Assembly: GCA_944329365.1 (NCBI GenBank)
Contig: CALVIC010000013.1
Span: 1 to 38,118, forward strand
DNA from: an uncultured Bacilli bacterium
GTDB lineage: Bacteria; Bacillota_I; Bacilli_A; RF39; UBA660
Reading direction: 5' to 3'
DNA length: 38,118 nt
In this document: in pieces, positions 24,855 to 32,928 of the stretch
Numbering within the stretch: the stretch's first letter is position 1
How the letters are laid out: each line of letters begins with the position of its first letter
The notes under the pieces: model-generated
Told to the model about the DNA's origin: nothing
The model's input: the letters and a program-made list of their open reading frames with translations, nothing else
Database searches by the model: none
Translations under genes and position numbers: made by a program

Positions 24855-25997
24855 TTAATTTGAAAATAATACCTTTTCAGATTTATACTGTTTAATTATT
24901 ATTCCAAGCACAATTCCAATAATTACTATCGTTGAAACAAACATCAAAATAACCTGTAAAATATCGGCGTTACCATTTATAATGCCGTCGAATATTAAAG
25001 TATAATTGACAAACGGAATCATTGAAAGTAAAATCGTTGATTTAATATTTACCATAAAAGCAATCATTCCTGGAAACAACGAAATAAATGTCAGTGGTGT
25101 TAAAGCACTTTGAGCTTCCTTAAAAGTTTTACATTTACTAGCAATTGCAATACATAAACCACTTATTAAAAATGAATAAGCAATTATTACTAAAATTGTA
25201 AATAAAATACTCATTGGTGAAAGCATTAAATTAACCCCATCGTAAATCTTAAACATTCCATTTACTAAATAAAGTGAGCCAAGCATCAAAAGCAAACTTA
25301 TAAGTCCCGTAATAATTGAAGATAAAGTTACACTCAAAAACTTTCCAATAATTATATCCTTACTTTTAATCGGAAAAGTAAGTAAAGTTTCCAAAGTGCC
25401 CCTCTCCTTTTCACCGGCTGTCGTATCTGTGGCTGGATAAGTAGCTGATACTGTAATTGCCATTATCAAAAACAAAAATGCATAATTTATAATATAATTG
25501 GCAAAATAATTCTCTTCTTCACTAATATTTTCCTTGACCGTTATAATATTTAAAACATCAGAATCGATATTGTTACTTGCCAAATAATTTCTCTGCAACA
25601 TCTCTTTATAAGTACTAAAATAAGAATTAACAAGTGACAAAGCATAACTAGTTGTATCATTATCGTCGCCATTTAAAACATATTCGTTTTTATTTTTAAC
25701 GACATATAAATCAATATCGCCATTCTCATAGTCCTCTTTAAGTTCCTTCTCTGTTCCTGAAATAACCTTAATATCCATCTCTTTAGCTAACGCTTCTTCC
25801 TTCGCACTTAAATCATAACTAAATCCAATTCGATTATATTCATTAACATCTTTATTAACCTGTGATTCAAATAAAGCTGACATTCCAAAAACTAAAAGTG
25901 GAATAAAGATTGGAATAATAAGCATCATCGAAAGTGACTTTTTATCTCTAAATACTTCCTTTAACTCTTTCTTTAAAATACACATTAAACTATTCAT
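24855..25997 (-). CDS. ABC-2 type permease, NatB-like
   Basis: A 380-residue permease: one helix at about 20-42 after KKELKEVFRDKKSLSMML, a large external loop, then about five helices from 165 onward, with DTTAGEKERGTLETLLTFP between the second and third. That wording is typical of the NatB/YhaP exporter group. The ATG lies inside the end of the ATPase gene with AGGAGG five bases ahead. Substrate not determinable; sodium or peptide export are known roles in the family. Confidence 0.85.
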   Translation of the reverse strand: MNSLMCILKKELKEVFRDKKSLSMMLIIPIFIPLLVFGMSALFESQVNKDVNEYNRIGFSYDLSAKEEALAKEMDIKVISGTEKELKEDYENGDIDLYVVKNKNEYVLNGDDNDTTSYALSLVNSYFSTYKEMLQRNYLASNNIDSDVLNIITVKENISEEENYFANYIINYAFLFLIMAITVSATYPATDTTAGEKERGTLETLLTFPIKSKDIIIGKFLSVTLSSIITGLISLLLMLGSLYLVNGMFKIYDGVNLMLSPMSILFTILVIIAYSFLISGLCIAIASKCKTFKEAQSALTPLTFISLFPGMIAFMVNIKSTILLSMIPFVNYTLIFDGIINGNADILQVILMFVSTIVIIGIVLGIIIKQYKSEKVLFSN

Positions 25998-26742
25998 GCT
26001 TACCTCCTATAAGTTTGAAAAATGCATCCCTTAAATTAGAAGTTTTTGTATCTTTTTTAACCTCATCAGGCGTTCCTTCTTTAATAACCACACCTTTATT
26101 TATCATAATAACCCTATCACAAATATTTTCAGCCTCTTCCATATAATGAGTCGAATACAAAATCGTTTTACCTTTTTTCTTTTCTTCTTTAATAAAATCT
26201 AAAATAATTTGACTTGAAATAATATCAAGACCGGAAGTTGCCTCGTCTAAAATATAATACTTAGGATCATGAATTAAACATCTTGCAATATTAACCCTCT
26301 GAGTTTGTCCGGTTGATAAATTTTCAATTCTATTATATAAAAAATCATCCATCTCGAGTCTCTTTGAAATATCCTTAATTCTTTTTTCTAATACATCCCT
26401 ATCGACACCATAAATATCCCCGCACATCTCTAAAAGCTCATAAGTTGAAAGATAATTATATATCTTCGTATTACCTGACAAATATGCAATACTCTTTTTT
26501 ATTTCAATTTCATTATCTTTATAATTCATAAAATCGAAAGCAATACTTCCACTTGTCGGTTCTAAAATTCCGGCAATCATTCTAAGCAAAGTTGTCTTGC
26601 CCGCCCCATTAGGACCCAAAATACCAAGAATTTCTCCGTCATTTACTTCAAAACTTATTCCGTTATCCGCATAAAATTCCTCTCTTTTGTTCTTAGCTAT
26701 AAATCTAACAAATTTTTTCTTTAAATCTTTTACTTTTAACAT
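25990..26742 (-). CDS. ABC transporter ATP-binding protein, NatA-like
   Basis: A 250-residue ABC ATPase: Walker A GPNGAGKTT, Q-loop replaced by AYLSGNTKIYNYLSTYE, signature LSTGQTQRVNIARCL, Walker B YILDEATSGLD, switch His STHYMEE. It pairs with the NatB-like permease that overlaps its 3' end. A TGATATAAT extended -10 lies about 25 bases upstream. Confidence 0.9.
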   Translation of the reverse strand: MLKVKDLKKKFVRFIAKNKREEFYADNGISFEVNDGEILGILGPNGAGKTTLLRMIAGILEPTSGSIAFDFMNYKDNEIEIKKSIAYLSGNTKIYNYLSTYELLEMCGDIYGVDRDVLEKRIKDISKRLEMDDFLYNRIENLSTGQTQRVNIARCLIHDPKYYILDEATSGLDIISSQIILDFIKEEKKKGKTILYSTHYMEEAENICDRVIMINKGVVIKEGTPDEVKKDTKTSNLRDAFFKLIGGKHE

Positions 26743-26765
26743 AAATTCCTCTCGCTTTCCTCTAC

Positions 26766-26774
26766 ATTATATCA
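26766..26774 (-). promoter_or_regulatory. Extended -10 promoter of the NatAB-type operon
   Basis: TGATATAAT, an extended -10 element with no convincing -35, shortly before the SD of the ATPase gene. Confidence 0.45.
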
Positions 26775-26828
26775 TAGTTTGTCAGTTTATCCTAACATTT
26801 TAAATATATTAAAAATTGTCTAAATCCA

Positions 26829-26857
26829 TTGATTTATTTAATAAAATATAATACAAT
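26829..26857 (+). promoter_or_regulatory. Promoter of the small plus-strand RNA of locus C
   Basis: TTGATT (26829-26834), 17 bp, TACAAT (26852-26857), the same box pattern as the antisense promoter of locus A. Confidence 0.75.
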
Positions 26858-26863
26858 TTATGT

Positions 26864-26922
26864 AGAGGAAGGCCACTAGGCCAGTCCTTGAAAGGGTTGC
26901 CTAGCTTAAGCTAGGTTTTTTT
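26864..26922 (+). ncRNA. Small RNA with three hairpins, candidate antitoxin RNA of locus C
   Basis: A roughly 55-nt transcript unit with promoter and terminator but no ORF. Hairpins: GGCC-ACTA-GGCC, CCTT-GA-AAGG, and the terminator CCTAGC-TTAA-GCTAGG with seven T. It converges on the peptide gene on the minus strand and ends at its stop codon. The block CCTAGCTT recurs at 27042-27049 in the template of the peptide mRNA leader, so the RNA can pair with that leader as well as with the 3' end, as in Fst-type systems. Confidence 0.65.
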
Positions 26923-26986
26923 ATTTTCTCTTTGGACTTTCCCGCAAAAGAAACAGGATTATAACTAGTATAGTTAAATATTCCAT
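26921..26986 (-). CDS. 21-residue hydrophobic peptide C, type I toxin-like
   Basis: ATG 26986 to TAA 26921: MEYLTILVIILFLL then RESPKRK, a short membrane helix with a basic tail, typical of small toxic peptides. The best SD (GAGGTGAT) sits 12 bases before this ATG and only five before another ATG at 26993, which opens a different, hydrophilic frame of 30 codons (MEYGIFNYTSYNP) ending at 26901 in the terminator stem. Which frame is used is open; the membrane peptide looks more like a product. The mRNA leader contains AAGCTAGG, complementary to CCTAGCTT in the opposing RNA. Confidence 0.5.
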   Translation of the reverse strand: MEYLTILVIILFLLRESPKRK

Positions 26987-27124
26987 ATTCCATTTATCAT
27001 CACCTCATTTTTTAGAAGGTGGATTTTTCCAAAAGACTTAACCTAGCTTTGCCTGCCTCTATTATATATATACTGTGTCAACCCTCGATATCCTTTTAGT
27101 TTTAACAAAAAAATGACAAAACCG

Positions 27125-27610
27125 TCATTTTTTATTTTTCTCAAACTTAAGCAAATATTCCTTTTTATCCAAGCCCCCTGCATAACCTGTAAGTCTTCCA
27201 TCACTTCCCAAAACCCTATGACAAGGAATCATAATTAAAATTGGATTATGAGCAATTGCCCCGCCTACCGCCTGATAAGAAACCTTTTTTCTAAAACTTA
27301 AAATCTTATCACCAATCTCTTTATAAGTAACCGTTTTACCATAAGGAATATCAAGTAAAATATTCCAAACTAAATTCTGAAAGTCAGTACCAGAAAATTT
27401 AAACAAACTCTTATCTATTTTAGGATTATTCCCTTTAAAATATCCATCTAACCATTTCGAGACTCTCAAAAATACTTTTAAATCATCTTTTAAAACAAGC
27501 CTATTTAAATTAGGAAAATACTTTTGACCTTTAAAATATAAACCCGTTAAATACTCCCCGTCGCTTACCATAACCATTTCACCTAAAGGTGAATCATAAT
27601 AACTATACAT
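27125..27610 (-). CDS. ogt: Methylated-DNA--protein-cysteine methyltransferase
   Basis: A 161-residue suicide repair protein that takes alkyl groups from O6-alkylguanine. The acceptor motif IPCHRV has its Cys at about residue 130; helix-turn-helix part TVTYKEIGDKI and the tail GYAGGLDKKEYLL are typical. The N-terminal domain is present (YYDSPLGEMVMV). The ATG overlaps the corA stop, so the two are co-transcribed. Confidence 0.95.
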   Translation of the reverse strand: MYSYYDSPLGEMVMVSDGEYLTGLYFKGQKYFPNLNRLVLKDDLKVFLRVSKWLDGYFKGNNPKIDKSLFKFSGTDFQNLVWNILLDIPYGKTVTYKEIGDKILSFRKKVSYQAVGGAIAHNPILIMIPCHRVLGSDGRLTGYAGGLDKKEYLLKFEKNKK

Positions 27611-28551
27611 TAAAACATATCCTTTTTCTTAAGCCAATAAGCAATTATAAATGCGACAACTAAAGAAATTATAACTAAAATTAAAAATGAAGCTGGATGT
27701 GTCGCAAACTTTCCAAGAGGAACATTCATTCCCATAAATGACGCAATCATCGTTGGAATTGAAAAAACAATTGTAATAGCTGACAAAAACTTCATAATTC
27801 CATTTAAATTATTAGAAATCACACTAGCATAAGTCTCCGTTGTACTTGCCATAATCTCTTTATAAATGGTTGCCATTTCAATCGCTTGACCACACTCAAT
27901 CATCGCATCCTCAAGCAAATCCGCATCCTCATCGAAAAACGGTAAAATAGTTCCCTTAGAAAGTTTATCTAAAGTTGTCTTATTATACTTTAAAGCGCCC
28001 ATAAAATAAACCAAACTCTTTTCGATATTAAGCATCTCAAGTAACTCTTGATTTTTCGTTGCCTTAGCTAAAATTCTCTCTTCCCTTTGAATATCTTGAT
28101 TCATTTTATTTAAAGCCCTCAAATAGCCCTGTGAAATTCTAAGAAACAGCTGAATAGTAAACCGTGTCTTTTTGCTTGTATCAAAATTCTTAACTAATCC
28201 CTTTTCAAAATCATCGAATAACTTATTCTCTTTAAGTATAATAGTTACAATAAAATTACCCGAACAAATAATGCCGAGAGGTAAAGTTCTATACTTATTT
28301 TTTACCGAATAATCGACCATATAAGGAATATCGGCAACTATTAAAGTAGCCTTTCCTTCACTTTCAATACGTGAAATTTCTTCCTCATCTAAAACCTTAA
28401 CAAATAAACTTTTAGCAATACCTGTCTTCTCGCTTACCAAATCTATCTCTTCTTTAGTTGGACGAACCATGTGAATCCAAGACTGTTCTTGAACCTGCGA
28501 TATACTATTTAAAATTCCTGTATTTTCGTCAGTTTTATATATTTTGATCAT
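27610..28551 (-). CDS. corA: CorA-family magnesium/divalent cation transporter
   Basis: A 313-residue CorA channel: N-terminal cytoplasmic alpha/beta funnel, the long stalk helix (about 130-240), and two C-terminal membrane helices with the selectivity motif GMN in SFMGMNVPLG. The tail KKKDMF is short and basic, as usual. It imports Mg2+ down the membrane potential. First gene of corA-ogt; no Mg-sensing leader RNA is evident in the 206-base divergent gap upstream. Confidence 0.92.
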   Translation of the reverse strand: MIKIYKTDENTGILNSISQVQEQSWIHMVRPTKEEIDLVSEKTGIAKSLFVKVLDEEEISRIESEGKATLIVADIPYMVDYSVKNKYRTLPLGIICSGNFIVTIILKENKLFDDFEKGLVKNFDTSKKTRFTIQLFLRISQGYLRALNKMNQDIQREERILAKATKNQELLEMLNIEKSLVYFMGALKYNKTTLDKLSKGTILPFFDEDADLLEDAMIECGQAIEMATIYKEIMASTTETYASVISNNLNGIMKFLSAITIVFSIPTMIASFMGMNVPLGKFATHPASFLILVIISLVVAFIIAYWLKKKDMF

Positions 28552-28757
28552 CTAAAACTCCTGCCTTTCTTTAGTTTTTATCTCTAAAATCATATATAAC
28601 TGTCACCAAAAATTTTTATAAATCTTTTTTACAACCAATTTTATTATAACCAATACCATTATAACATCATTTAGAAAAATAATTTATATATCGTGAAAAT
28701 TTACAAACTAAAATTCAAAAAGCTGCGGTATAATTAAATTGAAAAGATTGGTGTTAT

Positions 28758-29213
28758 ATGCATTTTTACGAACTTATACAAAAACAAACAAAAAATAAAA
28801 AAACGAGAATTTACGTTGATATGGATGGTGTTATTGCCTCATACGATATTGGAAAACCATATGACTTTGAAAACAAAAGACCACTTACTACTAATATTAA
28901 AACCTTAAGCAAAATTAATAATCTTGAAAATACTGAATTATTTATTTTATCTATATGTAAAAAAGATAGTCAAATAAAAAAAAATAATTGGTTAGATAAA
29001 TACGATCCATTTTTTCAAAAAGATAAAAACATAATTATTTATAAAAAAAATAACCCTAACCTCTCATCAAAAGAATTAAAATTAAACTATCTAAAATCAT
29101 TAAAAACTGATAATCAAATTATTCTTATTGACGATGATAATGAAATTATAAAAACCATTAAAGATAATGCCAAAAACATAATCTTATATCAAGATTCAGA
29201 ACTTACTGATTAA
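28758..29213 (+). CDS. HAD-like phosphatase, 5'-nucleotidase type
   Basis: A 151-residue protein with the HAD motif I VDMDGVIASYD near residue 20, a motif II region FILSIC, and a motif IV-like LIDDDNEII. Short cap region, as in the small NT5C-type nucleotidases. Substrate unknown. It is unusually Lys- and Asn-rich (KKNNWLDKY), and the gene is AT-rich compared with corA. Divergent from corA; shares a terminator with the tRNA pair. Confidence 0.7.
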   Translation: MHFYELIQKQTKNKKTRIYVDMDGVIASYDIGKPYDFENKRPLTTNIKTLSKINNLENTELFILSICKKDSQIKKNNWLDKYDPFFQKDKNIIIYKKNNPNLSSKELKLNYLKSLKTDNQIILIDDDNEIIKTIKDNAKNIILYQDSELTD

Positions 29214-29320
29214 AAAACATCTTTATTAAACAAAAATTATATAAAAAGTAGAAAAATATTATGCAAAATACTTATCAAAATATAAATATGTAATGTTGTT
29301 ATCAAAAAACAAATTATACA

Positions 29321-29356
29321 ATAAAAATCCAAACTTTTAAAAGTTTGGATTTTATA
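29321..29356. terminator. Bidirectional terminator between the HAD gene and the tRNA pair
   Basis: AAAATCCAAACTTTT and its complement AAAAGTTTGGATTTT form a near-perfect palindrome with T-rich tails on both strands. Confidence 0.85.
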
Positions 29357-29365
29357 TTTCAAAAA

Positions 29366-29442
29366 TGGTGGGAGATACAGGACTCGAACCTGTGACCTCT
29401 TGCACGTCAAGCAAACGCTCTAACCAACTGAGCTAATCACCC
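29366..29442 (-). tRNA. tRNA-Val (GAC)
   Basis: A 77-nt cloverleaf: D-arm with AGCTCAGTTGGTTAGAGC, anticodon loop TTGACGT (anticodon GAC), T-arm ACAGG-TTCGAGT-CCTGT, encoded CCA. The acceptor GGGTGAT/ATCTCCC has a U-U mismatch at the fourth pair. It lies one base after tRNA-Thr. Confidence 0.9.
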
Positions 29443-29443
29443 A

Positions 29444-29517
29444 TGGTGCCGCAACGGAGAATTGAACGCCGATTAAAGCCTTACCATGGCCTCGTAATAC
29501 CTTTATACTATTGCGGC
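29444..29517 (-). tRNA. tRNA with anticodon GGT (Thr), unusual D-arm
   Basis: A 74-nt cloverleaf: acceptor GCCGCAA/TTGCGGC perfect, anticodon arm AGGCC-ATGGTAA-GGCTT giving GGT, discriminator A, encoded CCA. The D-arm is short (GTATAAAGGTATTAC), more like that of tRNA-Gly, and the T-stem CGGCG/CTCCG has one mismatch. Isotype read from the anticodon only. Confidence 0.75.
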
Positions 29518-29591
29518 ATGACTTAATTATATAATATTTTATTCATCTTTTCAATAAAAAGTTACAAATAAAAAGAATATATAAACTAGAA

Positions 29592-30962
29592 TTACATATT
29601 CTTATTGATTTCATTCATAAATTCACTTTGAATCTCTTTAAGCCTATCTGTACTCGAAGCCTCAAACCTCACTGTCAAATGTGGTCCAGTATTACTTGAC
29701 CTAATAAGCGCCCAGCCATCGTCAAATATAACTCTGATTCCATCGACCAAACTATATTCGTATTTCTTGTCATTCGCATAAGTAATTATTGCCTCGACAA
29801 TTGATTGCTTCTTCTCTTCGGAAACTTCGATTTTTATCTCTTCCGTTGAACAATATTTATTAACTCCCTCAAACATTTCGGTAGCCTTCTTATCAGTTCT
29901 TGAAAGAAGTTCGACAATTCTTAAAATTCCATAAAAACCATCGTCAAAACCTAAAAACTTATCCCTAAAAAATAGATGACCAGAATATTCTCCTCCGAAA
30001 TCTAAATTATGACCATTGACATAAGAACGGCAATAAACGCTTCCTGTTCTATTCATACAAGGTTCAAGTCCAAGCTTTTCGATTTCATCGATTAATGTCT
30101 TTGAACATTTAACGTCAAACACGCCTTTTTTTACTTCCATTTTAGGAGCTAAATCACGGTAAAATAGAAGCATAATCAAATCAGCTGAAATCCATGTTCC
30201 GTCCTCTAAAACCATGCCACATCTATCACAGTCTCCATCGACAGCAAGACCAACATCATATCCAAGTTCCTTAACCCTTTCACCTAAATCATGCATATAT
30301 TCTTTAACTGCCGGATCTGGAATATGATTTGGAAAATCAGGATCACTATCACAGTAAAGCAAATCGTATTTTATATTAAACATATTTAAAATATTTTGAA
30401 CGAAAATACTTCCCGTTCCATTACCACAATCGACAACTGCCTTAATCTGTCTATCACCTAAATCAATTGACTTTTTAAGTAAATTCAAATAAGCCGGCAT
30501 TAAATCGTCTTCCGTAACCATTCCTTTACCATCGGTAAATTCATAATTATCTAAAAATTTCTTAAACTCTCTAAGCTCATTGCCATATAGAGAATCGTCC
30601 TTTTTCATGCTAAATTTAAAACCATTATATTCTTTAGGATTATGACTAGCTGTAACCATTATTCCGCAGTTTATATCGTAATAAAGTTGCGCAAAATGAT
30701 GCATTGGTGTTGTGATCAAACCCAAACTAAGTACATTTACTCCACTATCTAATATTCCTTGCATCAAAGCCGGATATAAGACAGAATGAGACTTTCTATT
30801 ATCGTGTCCCAAGACAACCTTACCCTCACCGCTTCTTCGAGCATAACTACCAAAAGCCTTACCAATAGTATAAGCAACATCTTCGTTTAAATCCTTGCCA
30901 TACACTGCTCGAACGTCATATTCTCTGAATATCTCAGGATTAATATCCTTTGTTATTTTCAT
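29592..30962 (-). CDS. Phosphomannomutase/phosphoglucomutase
   Basis: A 456-residue alpha-D-phosphohexomutase. The phosphoserine loop is TASHNPKEYNG, the metal loop DGDCDRCG, the sugar loop GGEYSGHLFF, and the phosphate-binding region near the C-terminus RSSNTGPHLTVRFEA. The group interconverts mannose or glucose 1- and 6-phosphates for envelope sugars. The start is ATG 30962 after AGGTGATAGAT; the GTG at 30971 is the SD. Closest in wording to the AlgC/ManB branch. It stands alone behind a terminator. Confidence 0.93.
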   Translation of the reverse strand: MKITKDINPEIFREYDVRAVYGKDLNEDVAYTIGKAFGSYARRSGEGKVVLGHDNRKSHSVLYPALMQGILDSGVNVLSLGLITTPMHHFAQLYYDINCGIMVTASHNPKEYNGFKFSMKKDDSLYGNELREFKKFLDNYEFTDGKGMVTEDDLMPAYLNLLKKSIDLGDRQIKAVVDCGNGTGSIFVQNILNMFNIKYDLLYCDSDPDFPNHIPDPAVKEYMHDLGERVKELGYDVGLAVDGDCDRCGMVLEDGTWISADLIMLLFYRDLAPKMEVKKGVFDVKCSKTLIDEIEKLGLEPCMNRTGSVYCRSYVNGHNLDFGGEYSGHLFFRDKFLGFDDGFYGILRIVELLSRTDKKATEMFEGVNKYCSTEEIKIEVSEEKKQSIVEAIITYANDKKYEYSLVDGIRVIFDDGWALIRSSNTGPHLTVRFEASSTDRLKEIQSEFMNEINKNM

Positions 30963-31026
30963 ATCTATCACCTATTATAATTATAGACTACTTTAACCGA
31001 AATAACAATATTCAAGCCCTTTCAAT

Positions 31027-31055
31027 CAAAAAAAAGACATCTACTTGATATCTTT
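31027..31055 (-). terminator. Terminator after the kinase-like gene
   Basis: AAAGATATC-AAGTA-GATGTCTTT with one G-T pair, followed by a long T run, separating the kinase-like gene from the phosphohexomutase gene. Confidence 0.85.
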
Positions 31056-31758
31056 AAAACCTCATGTGTTCCCTCTTCTTATCTAATTTTCTATAATAAT
31101 GTTCTAGCTTCTTCCCCGCACTCTCAAGATAACGATCCGTAACCTTCTTCCTTTTATCAAGATCATAAACACTCTTTCTAATCATTAAAATCTTATCATA
31201 AATTTCGTTATAATAAGGATAAACATTCGCATTAAAATCCAACTTTTTATTGTAATCATTCTCATATCTTCTATTGAACACATCACCGTAATCAATTAAA
31301 TACGCTCTGTTATTATCCTTACCTACATTTTGAAGCTTTATGTCATTTCACACATAACCCTCGTCTCTTAAATCGCAGTACAGTCTAGCCAAATCTGCGT
31401 AACTCGTACTTTTCATATCGAGCTTTCTTTGACCCAAAACCGTTATGACAATTTCCTTATTAAATAAATTTTTAACACCAGTATGGTAAGCAATTTCAAA
31501 ATCAGGCCTTAAAATCAAAAAACTATCTTTAAAATAATCGGTAAAACTAAAATTATCCTTTTTCTGCAAAGCTGTAATTTTTATAATTTCTACTCCCATA
31601 TCTATTACTAAAGAGTCTTGCGTTCCACTAAACACATCTACTACCTTATCACCGAAATTATCCTCTATCTTCTTAGTAATAGTCAAAGCTAAATTGTCAA
31701 AATTAACTCCTGTTTTAAAAAATTTAGCTAAATAATTACGGACCTCATTTAAAACCAT
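31054..31758 (-). pseudogene. Kinase-like gene interrupted by one in-frame TGA
   Basis: Two open stretches (31348-31758 and the rest down to 31054) are one frame of 234 sense codons broken only by a TGA at 31348-31350. Across it the protein reads DEGYV-stop-NDIKLQNVGKDN, then YLIDYGDV. This matches the catalytic loop (xxDxKxxN) and metal loop of protein-kinase-fold enzymes. Bacterial versions often have Trp before the loop (VWGD, VWND), so the TGA is probably a mutated TGG. The remaining 98 codons are intact, so the change is recent, or the codon is sometimes read through. No glycine-rich loop is seen in the first half. Substrate unknown. Confidence 0.7.
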
Positions 31759-31862
31759 ATATGCCCCTCCAAAACTGTAAATTATTATACTTTATTTCCT
31801 AAAGAGAAGCAAATTCGCATAGTTTATTACCCATTTTCGTATAATCTATTAAGAGGTGCTTT

Positions 31863-32918
31863 ATGAAAAAATATCTAAAAATAATTATTAATATTATCCC
31901 TTTAATTATTCTGATAATTATTCTCTACTTTACACTTTTCTCCAAAGATGAAGGAAACGAAAAATTTTATATTAAATTAAAAGGTCAAAATATAATTACC
32001 ATAAATACAAATCAAACATATGAAGAACCTGGATTTATCGCTTATGACAATATCGATGGAAACCTCAAAGACAAAGTAAAAATCACCGGCACAGTTAAAA
32101 ATAAACAAGGAACATATGAACTTACCTACACCGTTAAAAACTCTACGGGTCTAACCGCTAAAGCCCACCGCTTTGTTAAAGTTAAAAAACCGAAAAAAAT
32201 AACCTATAATAAAGCCTACAATAAACTCGATAATACCTCACGCGGCTGGTGGAGCGGCAACAAAAAAGATGGAACCAGACCATCAGGCGGAGCTGATATT
32301 AACGAACTAAAAAAATTAAATGCCTACTTTCTAGGACCAAATGAAAAAGTAATTTACTTAACTTTCGATGAAGGCGCCTATGATACATACGTCAAAGAAA
32401 TCGTTGACGTATTAAACAAAAATGACGTCAAAGCTACATTTTTCCTTTGCTTAAATTACATGAAAAAAAACTCCGATTTAATCAAAAATATGGCCGAAAC
32501 TGGACACACTATTGGCAACCACACAGCATCCCACCTAAATATGCCATCTCTAGCCACTGAAGAAAACTTTGATAAATACCTAAAAGAAATAACTGAAGTT
32601 GAAAAAGCTTATTATAAAATAACTGGTGAAACCATGGAAAAAGTCTATCGTGATCCTAGAGGTGAATGGAGTATTCGTGACCTTCAAATCATGAAAGACT
32701 TAGGTTATAAAACCTACTTTTACAGTGCAGATTACAAGGATTTTGCCGAAGACGTTACTAAAGAATATGCCCTAGCTGAACTTACTAAAAGACTTCATAA
32801 CGGCGCGATATATTTAATTCACCCTAAAAACAAAGGAAATTATTTAGCTCTAGATAGTTTTATTAAAGAAGCAAAAAAACAAGGTTACAAATTTGACCTC
32901 GTCAAAAACATTAATTAA
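31863..32918 (+). CDS. PdaA-like polysaccharide deacetylase with N-terminal Ig-like domain
   Basis: A 351-residue envelope enzyme: one N-terminal membrane helix (about 7-27), a DUF5011 Ig-like domain (about 40-108, PGFIAYDNIDGNLKDKV), then a NodB deacetylase domain. It has LTFDEG in place of the usual TFDDG, and the metal ligands in GNHTASH. WWSGNKKDGTRP before the domain, NAYFLG, and GAIYLIHP near the end closely follow B. subtilis PdaA, which helps make the muramic-delta-lactam of spore cortex. The N-terminal Ig domain is not part of PdaA. GAGGTG precedes the ATG. Confidence 0.85.
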   Translation: MKKYLKIIINIIPLIILIIILYFTLFSKDEGNEKFYIKLKGQNIITINTNQTYEEPGFIAYDNIDGNLKDKVKITGTVKNKQGTYELTYTVKNSTGLTAKAHRFVKVKKPKKITYNKAYNKLDNTSRGWWSGNKKDGTRPSGGADINELKKLNAYFLGPNEKVIYLTFDEGAYDTYVKEIVDVLNKNDVKATFFLCLNYMKKNSDLIKNMAETGHTIGNHTASHLNMPSLATEENFDKYLKEITEVEKAYYKITGETMEKVYRDPRGEWSIRDLQIMKDLGYKTYFYSADYKDFAEDVTKEYALAELTKRLHNGAIYLIHPKNKGNYLALDSFIKEAKKQGYKFDLVKNIN

Positions 32919-32928
32919 TCTTGTTTTT

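Noticed and set aside
27064..27081. TTGACA plus TATAAT as promoter of peptide gene C
   Set aside because: The boxes are only about nine bases apart, far too close for a sigma-A promoter, so the true start site is unresolved.
28552..28757. Magnesium riboswitch before corA
   Set aside because: Only promoter-like TATAAT boxes are visible; no long conserved leader structure fits in the gap.
31345..31353. TGA reassigned to Trp genome-wide
   Set aside because: Trp is encoded by TGG throughout the window, and TGA ends the metal ATPase exactly after its last conserved helix, so the standard bacterial code fits.
31780..31860. Sigma-G promoter before the PdaA-like gene
   Set aside because: GCATA upstream is suggestive, but the -10 region reads GTATAAT, which fits sigma-A better than CATACTA.
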